NCBI RefSeq assembly: GCF_023498005.1
Contig: NZ_CP097289.1
Location: forward strand, 3,286,001-3,350,000
Reading direction: 5' to 3'
Length of the DNA stretch: 64,000 bases
Source: Streptomyces durmitorensis
GTDB lineage: Bacteria; Actinomycetota; Actinomycetes; Streptomycetales; Streptomycetaceae
The notes beneath the pieces are model-generated. The model saw only the letters and a list, made by a program, of their open reading frames with translations, searched no databases and was not told the origin of the DNA. The translations under genes were made by a program, and so were the position numbers. Positions 25,179-34,192 of the stretch are shown piece by piece. The number at the start of each line of letters is the position of its first letter. The stretch's first letter is position 1.

Positions 25179-25835
25179 ATGCAGAGCCGCATCCCCCCTC
25201 ACGCCCGCACCGGCGGCCGCCCCCGCAACGCCGCGGCGGACACCGCGATCCTGGAGTCGACCCGCCAGGCCCTGGTCGAACTGGGCTGGTCCAAGCTGAC
25301 GCTCGGCGATGTCGCCACGCGCGCGGGGGTCGCCAAGACGACGCTGTACCGGCGCTGGGCGGGCAAGAGCGAGCTGGTCGTGGACGCGGTGGCGGAGCTG
25401 TTCGACGAGCTGGAGCTGCCGGACCGCGGCAGCCTCGCGGCGGACATCGAGGGTGTGGTGCTCCAGTTCGCGGCGCTGCTCGGCCGTCCCGAGACGAAAA
25501 CGGCGCTGATGGCGGTGGTGGCGGAGTCGACGTCGGACGAACCGCTGCGGGAGCGGATCCGTACGTCGATCGTGAACCGCCAGAAGCGGCTTGTCCTCGC
25601 GGGGCGGAAGCGGGCGCAGGAGCGGGGCGAACTCCCTCCGGAGCCGGACCCCGCCGCTGCCGGGCGGACGGCGGACCTCATCTTCGACGTGATCGCCGGA
25701 GCGGTGGTGCACCGCGCCCTGGTCAGCGCGGAGCCGGTCGACGAGGACTGGGCCGCGCGCTTCACGTTGCTCTTGCTGGGCGGTTTGGCCGCGGCAGCGG
25801 CAGCGGCCGGGCCGGAGGCCTCCACCACCCCCTGA
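25179..25835 (+). CDS. TetR-family transcriptional regulator
   Basis: The 218-residue protein has the TetR helix-turn-helix in residues 20-65 (ILESTRQALVELGWSKLTLGDVATRAGVAKTTLYRRWAGKSELVVDAV) and a helical ligand-binding domain with TADLIFDVIAGAVVHRAL typical of the TetR_C subfamily with that ending. ATG 25179 is the only reasonable start. It is divergent from the thioredoxin/TPR gene, with a perfect palindrome between them that is its likely operator. The ligand is unknown. The 361 bp after it hold only repeats. Confidence 0.88.
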   Translation: MQSRIPPHARTGGRPRNAAADTAILESTRQALVELGWSKLTLGDVATRAGVAKTTLYRRWAGKSELVVDAVAELFDELELPDRGSLAADIEGVVLQFAALLGRPETKTALMAVVAESTSDEPLRERIRTSIVNRQKRLVLAGRKRAQERGELPPEPDPAAAGRTADLIFDVIAGAVVHRALVSAEPVDEDWAARFTLLLLGGLAAAAAAAGPEASTTP

Positions 25836-26196
25836 CGTCACCCCCCCTGCGGGGGCAGCGTGCCTGCGACTGCGGCTGACCCCGGGCCACGGCTTCCTCC
25901 GCCCTGCGGGGCAGCGTGCCTGCGGCTGCAACAAACCCTGAGCCGCCGCTTCGCGGCGAGTCCCCCCCACCCACCCACCCGATCACCCCGCAGCACACAC
26001 CGCCGGGCAATCGGGCGGGCGGGTGGGGGAATCCGCCGCGCAGCGGCGAACTGATCCGCACGCCGAGGTCACCAGCCAAGCCCCGAAGCCCGCCCATAAG
26101 ACCCGGGGCAATCGGGTGGGTGGGCGGGAAGGGCGCCGCGCAGCGGCGAACCACCGGTCAGAGGAAGGCACTGCTCCAGCCCACCGCAGGTGACCC
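25836..26196. repeat. Convergent intergenic region with G-quadruplex palindromic repeats (copy A)
   Basis: No gene is supported in these 361 bp. A 30-bp unit (CCTGCGGGGCAGCGTGCCTG and flanks) is duplicated at about 25849 and 25902. From 25942, a left arm (CCGCCGCTTCGCGGCGA, then a CCC-ACCC-ACCC-ACCC run) can pair with two right-arm copies near 26006-26048 and 26104-26150, each containing GGGGCAATCGGG-type sequence. Four-GGG runs with 1-nt loops are at 26013-26027 and 26114-26128. It separates the convergent TetR and epimerase genes and may end both transcripts. Confidence 0.65.
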
Positions 26197-27213
26197 TCAG
26201 ACCTGGTACCGCTCCGCCGCGAAGAGGCGGAGGTTTTCCGCGACCCACTCCGACGTCCGCTTCAGGCCCTCCGCCAAGGAGACCTCCGGAGTCCACCCGG
26301 CCCACTCTCTCGCCCGGGAGTTGTCCGACAGAAGCCGCTGGACCTCGCTGCCCGAGGGACGCAGCCGCGCCGGGTCCACGACCACCTTCGCCGCACGCCC
26401 CGACGCCTCGATCAGCGCCTCCGCCAGGTCGCCGATCGAGATCTCCTGCCCCACTCCCAGGTTCACCGCGTGGCCCACGGCCGCCTCGCACTCCGCCAGC
26501 GCCATGAAACCCCGCGCGGTGTCCGTCACGTACGTGAAGTCACGCGTCGGCGTGAGCGAGCCCAGCTTGATCTCCCGCGCCCCGGAGTGCAGTTGGGCAA
26601 GGATCGTGGGGATCACCGCGCGGGCCGACTGCCGCGGACCATACGTGTTGAAGGGGCGCACCACCGTCACCGGCAGCTCGAAGGCGTGCCAGTGCGACAG
26701 CGCCATCATGTCGGCGCCTATCTTCGACGCGGAGTAGGGAGATTGCGGCTGGAGCGGGTGCTCCTCCGAGATGGGGGCGGTCAGCGCCGTCCCGTACACC
26801 TCGCTCGTCGACGTGTGAACGAGCCGCCGCACCACATGCCGCCGGCACGCCTCCGCCACGTTCTCCGTGCCGACGACGTTCGTCTGGACGTACGCCCCCG
26901 GGGAGTCGTACGAGTACGGGATCCCGATCAGCGCGGCCAGATGGAAGACCGTGTCGCAGCCCTCCACCGCGTCCATCACACGCCCCGCGTCCCGTACGTC
27001 GCCCGCGAGCATCTCGACCCGCGGGTCCCCGAGGAGATGCGCGAGGTGGCCCTTCTCCGCGTACGGCTTGTAGTGCACGAAGGCGCGGACCTTCGCGCCC
27101 TGCTCCAGGAGCAGGTCGACGAGCGTCGAGCCGATGAAGCCCTCGGCCCCGGTGACGAGGACCGTGCGACCGGCCCAGCCGAAGGTGCTGTTACTGCTCG
27201 TACTCGTACTCAT
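26197..27213 (-). CDS. NAD-dependent sugar epimerase/dehydratase (SDR)
   Basis: The 338-residue extended short-chain dehydrogenase has the NAD-binding GAEGFIGSTL near residue 22, DVRDAGRVMDAVEGCDTVFHLAALIGIPYS, the catalytic STSEVYG and YSASK (Tyr/Lys), and the substrate-binding FNTYGPRQSARAVIP. This points to a nucleotide-sugar epimerase or dehydratase, closest to the GDP/UDP-sugar group. ATG 27213 has GGAG 7 nt upstream and overlaps the stop of the MurG-like gene by 4 bp (ATGA), so the two are coupled. The frame is open beyond this start, but that region codes for the MurG-like protein. The exact sugar is not determined. Confidence 0.9.
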   Translation of the reverse strand: MSTSTSSNSTFGWAGRTVLVTGAEGFIGSTLVDLLLEQGAKVRAFVHYKPYAEKGHLAHLLGDPRVEMLAGDVRDAGRVMDAVEGCDTVFHLAALIGIPYSYDSPGAYVQTNVVGTENVAEACRRHVVRRLVHTSTSEVYGTALTAPISEEHPLQPQSPYSASKIGADMMALSHWHAFELPVTVVRPFNTYGPRQSARAVIPTILAQLHSGAREIKLGSLTPTRDFTYVTDTARGFMALAECEAAVGHAVNLGVGQEISIGDLAEALIEASGRAAKVVVDPARLRPSGSEVQRLLSDNSRAREWAGWTPEVSLAEGLKRTSEWVAENLRLFAAERYQV

Positions 27214-28391
27214 GCGTACTCCAAGTGCGCTGTGTGGTGGGTGAGTTGGATGACCCGCTCGGCGAGCAGATCGGCGGCGTGCGCATGCGTGCCCGGATCG
27301 GCCGCCCCGCTCATCGCGGCGAGCCGCGCCGGATCGGCAAGGAGCGGCCCGACGAGCTCGGCGAGCCGCGCCGCCGTCGTCTCGCCGTCGGGCAGGAGCA
27401 GGCCCGCGCCCGCGTCGGAGAGGACCCGCGCGTTGTGCGTCTGGTGGTCGCCGGGTGCGTGCGGGTAGGGGACCAGGACGGCGGGGACCCCGGTGGCCGC
27501 GAGTTCGGCCACCGTCGCCGAACCGGCACGGCAGACCACCAGGTCGGCCGCGGCGTACGCGAGGTCCATCCGGTCGAGATAGGGCACGGCCTTGGCGACC
27601 GCGTCCCCGCCCGACTCCACGAGCCGCCGCCGCGTCTCGTCGAGCGCTGCGGGCCCCGTCTTGATCAGCAGATGGACGTCGGAGCGGTGCCGCCAGCTCG
27701 CCGCGAGCCCCACCGCCGCCTCGGTGAGACGGGCCGCGCCGAGACTGCCGCCGTTGAAGAGCAGCATCCGGGCCCCGTCCGGCACCCCGAACTCCCGGCG
27801 GGCCTCGGCCCGCAGCGCCCTGCGGTCGAGCACGGCGAGCGGCGCCGCGATGGGCATCCCGGTGGTGTACGCGCGCTCGCCGCCCGGCAGATGCTCCCGG
27901 CTGCGGTCGAAGGCCACCGCGATGTTCGGGGTGAGGCGGGCCGCGAACCGGTTGGCGCGGCCGGGGACGGCGTTGGACTCGTGGATGAGGCTCGGAAGAC
28001 CGGCCATCCTGGCGCCGACGATGACGGGAGCGCTGGGATAGCCGCCCATCCCGACGGCGACCTGCGCGCCCTGCGCCCGCAGGATCGCCCGGCACTGGGC
28101 GCCGGACTTCACCAGGGCGGCGGGCAGGAGATACCGCTTGGCGCCGAGCGACGGGTCGAAGGGGATCATGTCGACGGTGTGCAGGCGGTACCCGGCGTCC
28201 GGTATCAGCCGGGTCTCAAGACCTCGCTGCGTACCGACGAAGGAGACGACCGCGCCCGGCACGGCACGGCGCAGGGCGTCGGCGAGGGCGAGCCCGGGAT
28301 AGATGTGTCCACCGGTGCCGCCCGCGCCGATGACGACGGAGAGAGGGGCACGGGCCCCTGACTCGGGAGATCGCATATCGGGTGTTCGCAT
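27210..28391 (-). CDS. MurG-like UDP-GlcNAc glycosyltransferase paralogue
   Basis: The 393-residue GT28 protein contains the MurG hallmarks: GAGGTGGHIYPGLALADAL, GMGGYPSAPVIVGARMAGLPSLIHESNAVPGRANR, FNGGSLGAARL, and the donor motif CRAGSATVAELAATGVPAVLVPYPHAPGDHQTHNA. MurG makes lipid II from lipid I at the inner face of the membrane. The essential copy normally lies in the dcw division cluster, but no dcw genes are here, so this is a second, specialised enzyme. Coupling to a sugar epimerase suggests an altered glycan or a secondary surface polymer (inference). Start ATG 28391 lacks a clear ribosome site; ATG 28376 is an alternative. Confidence 0.87.
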   Translation of the reverse strand: MRTPDMRSPESGARAPLSVVIGAGGTGGHIYPGLALADALRRAVPGAVVSFVGTQRGLETRLIPDAGYRLHTVDMIPFDPSLGAKRYLLPAALVKSGAQCRAILRAQGAQVAVGMGGYPSAPVIVGARMAGLPSLIHESNAVPGRANRFAARLTPNIAVAFDRSREHLPGGERAYTTGMPIAAPLAVLDRRALRAEARREFGVPDGARMLLFNGGSLGAARLTEAAVGLAASWRHRSDVHLLIKTGPAALDETRRRLVESGGDAVAKAVPYLDRMDLAYAAADLVVCRAGSATVAELAATGVPAVLVPYPHAPGDHQTHNARVLSDAGAGLLLPDGETTAARLAELVGPLLADPARLAAMSGAADPGTHAHAADLLAERVIQLTHHTAHLEYA

Positions 28392-28415
28392 GGCAATGGA
28401 GCATCACGAGCAGGT

Positions 28416-28433
28416 CTAAGAGGGTTTTAAGAG
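28416..28433. promoter_or_regulatory. Direct repeats, candidate response-regulator site
   Basis: CTAAGAG (28416-28422) and TTAAGAG (28427-28433) are repeated with an 11-bp period in the divergent promoter region between the MurG-like and response regulator genes. OmpR-type regulators bind such tandem half-sites, so control of both operons is plausible. Confidence 0.4.
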
Positions 28434-28523
28434 CCGCGTTTGGCACCTTTGGACCATGAGATCTCCGAGGAGCTCGCCCTGCGGGCAGCCAGGCCGCCCC
28501 CGTCGCACCCAGGCAGGTCCGGC

Positions 28524-29228
28524 GTGACCACACCCCCCGCGCCCAAGATCCTCGTGGTCGACGACGACCCGGAAGTCCGCGCGGCGGTGGAGGACGCCCT
28601 CACGATCGAGGGCCACTCCGTCCGCGGCGCCGCCGACGGCAGCCGCGCGCTCGGCGCCATCGCCCGGTGGGAGCCGGACCTCGTGGTCCTTGACGTGATG
28701 ATGCCGGTGATGGACGGCCTCGCCGTCTGCCGCCAGATGCGCGCCATCGGCGACCGCACCCCGGTCCTCGTCCTCACCGCCCTCGGCTCCGTCAGCGAAC
28801 GCGTCGACGGCCTCGACGCGGGCGCCGACGACTATCTGGTGAAGCCCTTCGCCCTGGACGAGCTCGTTGCCCGCGTCCGCGCCCTCCTGCGCCGCGCCGC
28901 ACCCGAGCAGCGCTCCCCCGCCGACGGCGACGACCTCGCGTACGCCGATCTCGTCCTGGACCCGGCGACCCGCACCGGCCGCCGCGGCCACCGCGCGGTC
29001 GAGTTCAGCCGCACCGAGTTCGCCCTGCTCGAACTGCTCCTGCGCAACGCGGGACAGGTGCTCCCGCGCGAGCTCATCCAGGAGTCGGTCTGGGGACGCG
29101 ACTTCGGGCCCGACTCCAACTCCCTTGCCGTGTACGTCGGTTACCTGCGCCGCAAGCTGGAGTCGGGCGGCGAGCCCCGCCTCGTGCACACCGTGCACGG
29201 CGTCGGCTACCGGCTCGGCAGCCCGTGA
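28524..29228 (+). CDS. OmpR-family response regulator
   Basis: The 234-residue protein has a receiver domain (acidic pocket VVDDDPEV, phosphoacceptor Asp in VVLDVMMPVMDG, conserved Lys in VKPFALDEL) and a C-terminal winged helix (RTEFALLELLLRNAGQVLPRELIQESVWGRD...VYVGYLRRKLE). GTG 28524 begins just before the receiver; the frame is open upstream to a TTG at 28440 but this is unlikely coding. The stop overlaps the start of the sensor kinase by 4 bp. It is divergent from the MurG-like/epimerase operon, a likely target involving the cell envelope (inference). Confidence 0.92.
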   Translation: MTTPPAPKILVVDDDPEVRAAVEDALTIEGHSVRGAADGSRALGAIARWEPDLVVLDVMMPVMDGLAVCRQMRAIGDRTPVLVLTALGSVSERVDGLDAGADDYLVKPFALDELVARVRALLRRAAPEQRSPADGDDLAYADLVLDPATRTGRRGHRAVEFSRTEFALLELLLRNAGQVLPRELIQESVWGRDFGPDSNSLAVYVGYLRRKLESGGEPRLVHTVHGVGYRLGSP

Positions 29229-30613
29229 GCGCCCGGCGCAGGCTCGGTGCCCGGTGGCGGCGCAGGCGTCCGCTGCGCACCCGGCTGGCGCTGGCCGCGG
29301 CGGCGGCCGTCGCGCTGGTCGCGGTCGGGGTGTGCGTGGCCGCGTTCCTCGTCATCCGCTACAAGCTCTACCAGCAGCTCGACCAGAACCTCGCCCAGTC
29401 GGCGACCCTCATCGCCCAGCAGCGGAACTACGACGCCGAGCCGGGCGTCGTGACGGGCGAGTGCCGCTTCCTGGGCGCCCCCGCCTGCTCGCAGATCGTC
29501 CCCGCCGACCCGGCCGACGATCCGTCGAAGCCCTATCTGCTCCCGGTCACCCACTCCACGCGGCTGGTCGCGGGCGGCAAGGCGTCTCCGTACTACACGA
29601 GCCTCACGCTCCAGGGGCGGCCGACCCGGATGTACACCACCCACTACGGCAAGGGCGACGCCGTCCAGGTCGCCCTGCGCGCCGACATCGCCGAGCGCGG
29701 CGTGCGGCAGGCCGCCGGGCTCCTGTCGGCGGTGGGCGGCGCCGGGGTGCTCCTGTCGGGGCTCGGCGGCTACTGGGTCTCGCGCACCGGCCTCGCCCCG
29801 GTCGCCCGCCTCACCGCCACGGCGGAACGCATCGCGGCGACCCGCGACGCCCGTCACCGCATCGAGCTGCCGCCGGGGCCACCGGGCCGCGAGGACGAAG
29901 TGACGCGCCTGGCCGCCTCGTTCAACGCGATGCTGGCCGAGCTGGAGAAGTCGGTCACCGCGCAGCGCCGCCTGGTCGCCGACGCCTCGCACGAGCTGCG
30001 TACTCCGCTGACGGCACTGCGTACGAACGCCGAACTGCTCGCCCGCGCCGACCGGTTGAACGAGGCCCAGCGCGAACGGGCGTCCGGCGCCCTCGCCCGC
30101 CAGCTGCGCGAAGTCACCGGCATGGTCAACGACTTGATCGAGCTGGCCCGCGACGAGGAGCCGCAGCCCCTCCTGGAGGAAGTACGGCTCGCTCCCCTGG
30201 TCGCCCATGTCGTGGACGCGGCGCGCGGCCACTGGCCGCAGGTGCCCTTCACGCTCCAGGTGACCCCGGAAGCGGCGGACCTGAGCATCCCCGGGGTCCC
30301 CGCGCGCCTCTCGCGCCTGGTCACCAACCTCCTGGACAACGCGGCCAAGTTCAGCCCGCCGGGCACCCCCGTGGAGGCCTCCCTCACGGCCACCGCCCTG
30401 ACGGTCCGCGACCACGGGCCCGGCATCGCGGAGGAGGACCTTCCCTACGTCTTCGACCGCTTCTACCGCGCGGAGAAGGCCCGCGCCCTGCCGGGCTCGG
30501 GCCTGGGTCTCGCGATGGCCCGCCAGATCGCCCACGCGCACGGAGCTGAGCTCTCGGCGGAGAGGGCGCCGGGCGGGGGCGCGCTGTTCAGACTGACGCT
30601 GGGCCAGAATTAA
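29225..30613 (+). CDS. Sensor histidine kinase
   Basis: The 462-residue protein has a basic N-terminus, a first membrane helix about 20-45 and an extracytoplasmic sensor of about 120 residues with a possible disulphide ([12 protein letters not shown]). A second helix near 165-185 is followed by HAMP, then HisKA with the phospho-His in [20 protein letters not shown] and HATPase_c motifs [20 protein letters not shown] and [20 protein letters not shown] 29225 overlaps the regulator stop (GTGA), so they are translated as a pair. The stimulus is unknown. The short gap after it carries AGCCCGTCCGGCGATTGAGG (30613-30632), a sequence I recall as repeated in Streptomyces intergenic DNA. Confidence 0.92.
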   Translation: MSARRRLGARWRRRRPLRTRLALAAAAAVALVAVGVCVAAFLVIRYKLYQQLDQNLAQSATLIAQQRNYDAEPGVVTGECRFLGAPACSQIVPADPADDPSKPYLLPVTHSTRLVAGGKASPYYTSLTLQGRPTRMYTTHYGKGDAVQVALRADIAERGVRQAAGLLSAVGGAGVLLSGLGGYWVSRTGLAPVARLTATAERIAATRDARHRIELPPGPPGREDEVTRLAASFNAMLAELEKSVTAQRRLVADASHELRTPLTALRTNAELLARADRLNEAQRERASGALARQLREVTGMVNDLIELARDEEPQPLLEEVRLAPLVAHVVDAARGHWPQVPFTLQVTPEAADLSIPGVPARLSRLVTNLLDNAAKFSPPGTPVEASLTATALTVRDHGPGIAEEDLPYVFDRFYRAEKARALPGSGLGLAMARQIAHAHGAELSAERAPGGGALFRLTLGQN

Positions 30614-30645
30614 GCCCGTCCGGCGATTGAGGACATTGGTGACCG

Positions 30646-31743
30646 CTAGCGAGACCAGGCGCAACTGCCAAGAGTGGCCCGCTCCTTGGCAACGAGGCTG
30701 TCCGCTTCCCGCGCGGGCAGGACGCGGCTGTGCTTGCCACGGCAGATGACCGTGCGGTCACCGTGTCCGGCCAGGTCGACCAGGATCTGGTCCCAGTGGC
30801 GGTACTGCACGTCGTGCCCGGAGTCCGCGTACGTCCGCACCTTCGCCTTGCCGGGCAGCGCGTCCTGCCAGGTCTTGAGCGTCGCCGGCGGCACCGTCGT
30901 GTCCTTCTCGCCGCCGTAGAGGTACACGGGCGCGTCGAGCTTCTTCAGGTCCGGGCCCGGCCGTCCGCAGTACAGCTTCTGCTCGTGCACCTGCGGCGCG
31001 GGGTCCGCCTGCTGGCCGCGCTGGTTGTAGGTGCGCGCGCCTTCCTCGTACGCCGTGTCGGCGAAGCCCGGTATCGACTTCACGGGGCTGTCGTCGGGGA
31101 AGGCCCACCACTTGCGCGGGTCCCGGATGGAGTCCTTGACGGTGTCGGCCAGCTCGTCGTCGGACATCGAGCAGTACGCGGGCTTCGCGCCGTAGGGCGG
31201 CAGGGCCGCCGCGAGGTGCAGGGCCGAGATCCGCTCGGGGGCGCGCCCGGCGAGCTCCGCGGCGTACGGACCGCCGCCCGAGATCGCGATCACGCTCACG
31301 TCGTCCACGCCGAGCTTGTCGAGGACTTCGAGGGTGTCGTCGGCGAAGTCGGCCTTGCCGAGCTTCTCGTCGTACTCCGTGTCGCCGAAGCCGTTGCGCT
31401 CGACGGAGATGAGGCGCAGACCCAGGTCCTCGCGGGTCGTGCGGAAGAAGTCCGTCATGTGCGCGGCGCGGGCGCTCGTGCCGGTGCCGCCTATGAAGAG
31501 GACGGGCTTGCCCTTCTTGTTCCCGGTGTCGGAGTAGTGGGCCGTCCGGCCGTTCGACAGCTTCGCCGCGTGCACCTCCGGGCCCAGCGAGTCGAAGGTG
31601 TCCTGGACCTTCGGCTCGGCCGGCGGGCTCGCGCTCACCTCACCGGAGCCGTACACCGTCAGCGCACCGAGCAGCGTGAGCGTGGCGGCTCCAATGGCGA
31701 TCACAGCGGTACGAGTGGGGCCGGGCAGGCTCACGGGTGACAC
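30646..31743 (-). CDS. Secreted alpha/beta-hydrolase
   Basis: The 365-residue protein has an N-terminal membrane/signal segment (TAVIAIGAATLTLLGALTVYGSG) and an alpha/beta-hydrolase fold: oxyanion region VLFIGGTGTSARAAHM, nucleophile elbow VIAISGGGPYA (Ser in a GGG context rather than canonical GxSxG), acid in YGGEKDTTVPP and catalytic His in YADSGHDVQYRHW. Four or more Cys suggest disulphides outside the cell. The GTG start at 31743 has GGAG 8 nt upstream. The substrate is unknown; this is probably an esterase or lipase-like enzyme. It converges with the sensor kinase and stands alone on its strand. Confidence 0.85.
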   Translation of the reverse strand: MSPVSLPGPTRTAVIAIGAATLTLLGALTVYGSGEVSASPPAEPKVQDTFDSLGPEVHAAKLSNGRTAHYSDTGNKKGKPVLFIGGTGTSARAAHMTDFFRTTREDLGLRLISVERNGFGDTEYDEKLGKADFADDTLEVLDKLGVDDVSVIAISGGGPYAAELAGRAPERISALHLAAALPPYGAKPAYCSMSDDELADTVKDSIRDPRKWWAFPDDSPVKSIPGFADTAYEEGARTYNQRGQQADPAPQVHEQKLYCGRPGPDLKKLDAPVYLYGGEKDTTVPPATLKTWQDALPGKAKVRTYADSGHDVQYRHWDQILVDLAGHGDRTVICRGKHSRVLPAREADSLVAKERATLGSCAWSR

Positions 31744-31835
31744 AGGGTGACTCCAGGGGAAGGAGGGACTGACGCGAGCGCGCGCCTACCCAGCTCCTTG
31801 CATCTGACACCAACAACTTTCAGCCGAACCCCGAC

Positions 31836-31875
31836 GGGCGCCCCCGTAGGGGCGCGGGGAACTGCGCGACCAGCC
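31836..31875 (-). repeat. Dispersed 3'-end element, copy 1 (after icmA)
   Basis: It contains GGGGCGCGGGGAACTGCGCG (31849-31868) and a CGCCCC/GGGGCG hairpin next to it. It lies about 45 bp after the icmA stop on the transcribed strand. The same 20-mer is found after the DUF3817 gene and after filP, each time in the same orientation to the gene. Confidence 0.75.
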
Positions 31876-31916
31876 AAAACAGATCCGCAGATCCCCACGC
31901 ACCACAGGCAACCGAA

Positions 31917-33617
31917 CTAGAACCCCGGCGGCTCGGTGTAGATCCCCCACTCGCCCCGCAGGGCATTACAGATCTCCCCGAGGGTCGCCTCGGCCCGAAC
32001 CGCCTCCAACATGGGGCCGATCATGTTCGACCCGTCCCGCGCAGCCGCAACCATCGCGTCCAGCGCGCCCCGCACCCGCTCATCGCCCCGCGCCGAGCGG
32101 CGCGCGCCCAGGACCTTGACCTGCTCCCGCTCCACCTCGTGGGAGACCCGCAGGATCTCCAGGTCGCCGGTGACGGAGCCGTGGTGGACATTGACGCCCA
32201 CGACGCGCTTGTCGCCCTTCTCCAGGGACTGCTGGTACTGGAACGCCGACTCGGCGATCTCCCCGGTGAACCAGCCGTCCTCGATGCCGCGCAGGATCCC
32301 GGAGGTGATGGGCCCGATGGGGTGCTGCCCGTCGGGGTGCGCCCTGCGCCCCCGCTCCTTGATCTGCTCGAAGATCTTCTCGGCGTCGGCCTCGATGCGG
32401 TCGGTGAGCTGCTCGACGTACCAGGAGCCGCCCAGCGGGTCCGCCACGTTGGCGACGCCCGTCTCCTCCATGAGCACCTGCTGCGTGCGCAGCGCGATCT
32501 CGGCGGCCTGCTCGCTCGGCAGCGCGAGGGTCTCGTCGAGGGCGTTCGTGTGCAGGGAGTTCGTGCCGCCGAGGACCGCGGAGAGTGCCTCGACAGCGGT
32601 GCGTACGACGTTGTTGTAGGGCTGCTGTGCCGTCAGCGAGACGCCCGCGGTCTGCGTGTGGAAGCGCAGCCACTGGGCCTTGTCGGTCTTCGCTCCGTAC
32701 ACGTCGCGCATCCAGCGGGCCCAGATCCGGCGCGCGGCACGGAACTTGGCGATCTCCTCGAAGAAGTCCAGGTGCGCGTCGAAGAAGAAGCTGAGTCCGG
32801 GCGCGAAGACGTCCACGTCCATGCCGCGGCTCAGGCCGAGCTCGACGTACCCGAATCCGTCCGCGAGCGTGTACGCGAGCTCCTGCGCGGCCGTCGCACC
32901 GGCCTCACGGATGTGGTAGCCGGAGACGGACAGGGGCTTGTACGCGGGGATGTCGCGCGCGCAGTGCTCCATCAGGTCGCCGATGAGGCGCAGGTGCGGC
33001 TCGGGCTGGAAGAGCCACTCCTTCTGCGCGATGTACTCCTTGAAGATGTCCGTCTGGAGCGTGCCGTTCAGGACGGCCGGGTCGATGCCCTGCCGCTCGG
33101 CGGCGACCAGATACATGCAGAAGACGGGGACGGCGGGTCCGGAGATCGTCATCGACGTCGTGACGTCACCGAGCGGGATGTCCTTGAACAGGACCTCCAT
33201 GTCGGCGGCCGAGTCGATGGCGACCCCGCAGTGCCCGACCTCGCCGAGTGACTGGGGCTCGTCGGAGTCCCGGCCCATCAGGGTCGGCATGTCGAAGGCC
33301 ACGGAGAGACCTCCGCCGCCGTTGGCCAGGATCATCTTGTAGCGCTCGTTCGTCTGCTCGGCGTTGCCGAAGCCCGCGAACTGGCGGATGGTCCAGGTCC
33401 GGCCGCGGTAGCCGGTGGCGTGCAGTCCGCGGGTGAAGGGGTACTCGCCGGGCCATCCGATCCGCTCGAAACCCTCGTACGTGTCCCCGGGCCGTGGCCC
33501 GTAGACCGGCTCGACCGGGTCTCCGGAGAGCGTGGTGAAATCCGCGTCGCGCTTCTTCGCGGTGTCGTACCGGGCCTGCCAGCGACGGCGGCCCTCCTCG
33601 ATGGCGTCAGCGTCCAT
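31917..33617 (-). CDS. icmA: Isobutyryl-CoA mutase large subunit
   Basis: This 566-residue protein, the same length as known IcmA, is the substrate-binding TIM-barrel subunit of the B12-dependent mutase that interconverts isobutyryl-CoA and n-butyryl-CoA, linking valine and fatty acid metabolism to polyketide precursors. It has the MCM-like motifs [22 protein letters not shown] and [26 protein letters not shown] and no C-terminal cobalamin-binding domain, so it needs a separate small subunit (IcmB), not seen here. Phe80 (TIRQF) and Gln198 (EYIAQ) occupy the positions that are Tyr and Arg in methylmalonyl-CoA mutase, which supports isobutyryl specificity. A 24-bp palindrome lies 7 bp before the ATG. 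Confidence 0.94.
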   Translation of the reverse strand: MDADAIEEGRRRWQARYDTAKKRDADFTTLSGDPVEPVYGPRPGDTYEGFERIGWPGEYPFTRGLHATGYRGRTWTIRQFAGFGNAEQTNERYKMILANGGGGLSVAFDMPTLMGRDSDEPQSLGEVGHCGVAIDSAADMEVLFKDIPLGDVTTSMTISGPAVPVFCMYLVAAERQGIDPAVLNGTLQTDIFKEYIAQKEWLFQPEPHLRLIGDLMEHCARDIPAYKPLSVSGYHIREAGATAAQELAYTLADGFGYVELGLSRGMDVDVFAPGLSFFFDAHLDFFEEIAKFRAARRIWARWMRDVYGAKTDKAQWLRFHTQTAGVSLTAQQPYNNVVRTAVEALSAVLGGTNSLHTNALDETLALPSEQAAEIALRTQQVLMEETGVANVADPLGGSWYVEQLTDRIEADAEKIFEQIKERGRRAHPDGQHPIGPITSGILRGIEDGWFTGEIAESAFQYQQSLEKGDKRVVGVNVHHGSVTGDLEILRVSHEVEREQVKVLGARRSARGDERVRGALDAMVAAARDGSNMIGPMLEAVRAEATLGEICNALRGEWGIYTEPPGF

Positions 33618-33624
33618 ACCTCGA

Positions 33625-33648
33625 ATTTACTAGGACGTCCTAGTAAAT
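33625..33648. promoter_or_regulatory. 24-bp perfect palindrome, operator of icmA
   Basis: ATTTACTAGGAC is followed directly by its reverse complement. CCTCGA and TCGAGG extend the symmetry outward with one extra base on one side. It ends 7 bp before the icmA ATG, where a bound dimer would block transcription or initiation. The nearby MarR protein is a candidate ligand-responsive repressor. Confidence 0.75.
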
Positions 33649-33744
33649 GTCGAGGCGCTGCGACATTAGCTGCTCCGCAGCGGGGCCACGGGTATGTCCG
33701 TGGCGGCACTTCGAGGCGAGGGGCCAGGCGGACTCGACGCATAC

Positions 33745-33796
33745 AGGGGCGCGATACCGCGCCCCGTAAGGGGCGCGGGGAACTGCGCGACCGGCC
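33745..33796 (-). repeat. Dispersed 3'-end element, copy 2 (after DUF3817)
   Basis: It has the same core 20-mer at 33770-33789, plus a hairpin with CGCGCCCC against GGGGCGCG and a TTAC loop. It lies 45-96 bp after the DUF3817 stop and before the icmA promoter, so it probably ends the MFS-MarR-DUF3817 transcript. Confidence 0.72.
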
Positions 33797-33840
33797 CCCA
33801 CCGGCCCGCGGGTCCATCACCGCACTTCCCAGCGGAGCGC

Positions 33841-34173
33841 TTACGCCTTGGCGGTGGCCGGGGAACCGTCGACGATCAGCGGCTCGACTTCGCGGGCCAC
33901 CTTGCGCTCGACCACGAAAGCCGCCGTCGGGATCGTCCCCGAAATCAACACCCACAGAAGCTTGCCGAACGACCACTTGGCCTTGGAGCCGAGGTCGAAG
34001 GCGAAGATCAAGTAAATGATGTAGAGGACGCCATGGACCTGCGAGACCACCAGGGTCAGGCCCTCGCCCTTGTCGAAGCCGTACTTGGCCACCATGCACG
34101 CGCACAGGATGAGGAGCATGACGGCGGTGACGTAAGCCATCACCCGGTAGCGGGTCAGCACGCTGGATTTCAT
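33841..34173 (-). CDS. DUF3817 membrane protein
   Basis: The 110-residue protein has three hydrophobic segments (VMAYVTAVMLLILCACMV, VHGVLYIIYLIFAFDL, LLWVLISGTIPTAAFVVERKV) with the family pattern of a central HGxLYxxY and a C-terminal ERK. DUF3817 proteins (YvaD-like) are small integral membrane proteins of unknown function. ATG 34173 was chosen over an upstream ATG at 34221 that lies inside the CRISPR-like repeat. It is on the same strand as the MarR gene, 142 bp downstream. A second paralogue is at 45034-45378. Confidence 0.85.
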   Translation of the reverse strand: MKSSVLTRYRVMAYVTAVMLLILCACMVAKYGFDKGEGLTLVVSQVHGVLYIIYLIFAFDLGSKAKWSFGKLLWVLISGTIPTAAFVVERKVAREVEPLIVDGSPATAKA

Positions 34174-34192
34174 GGCTACGAGCGTAACCGTC

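Noticed and set aside
27214..28095. Upstream open extension of the epimerase frame
   Set aside because: It overlaps the MurG-like gene completely and is Arg/Gly/Pro-rich; the true start at 27213 has a ribosome site and a family-typical N-terminus.
34139..34161. A third CRISPR-like unit (ATCACCCGG...GGGTCAGCAC)
   Set aside because: It lies within the DUF3817 coding sequence, at 60 rather than 61 bp, and only about 13 of 23 positions agree with the repeats.
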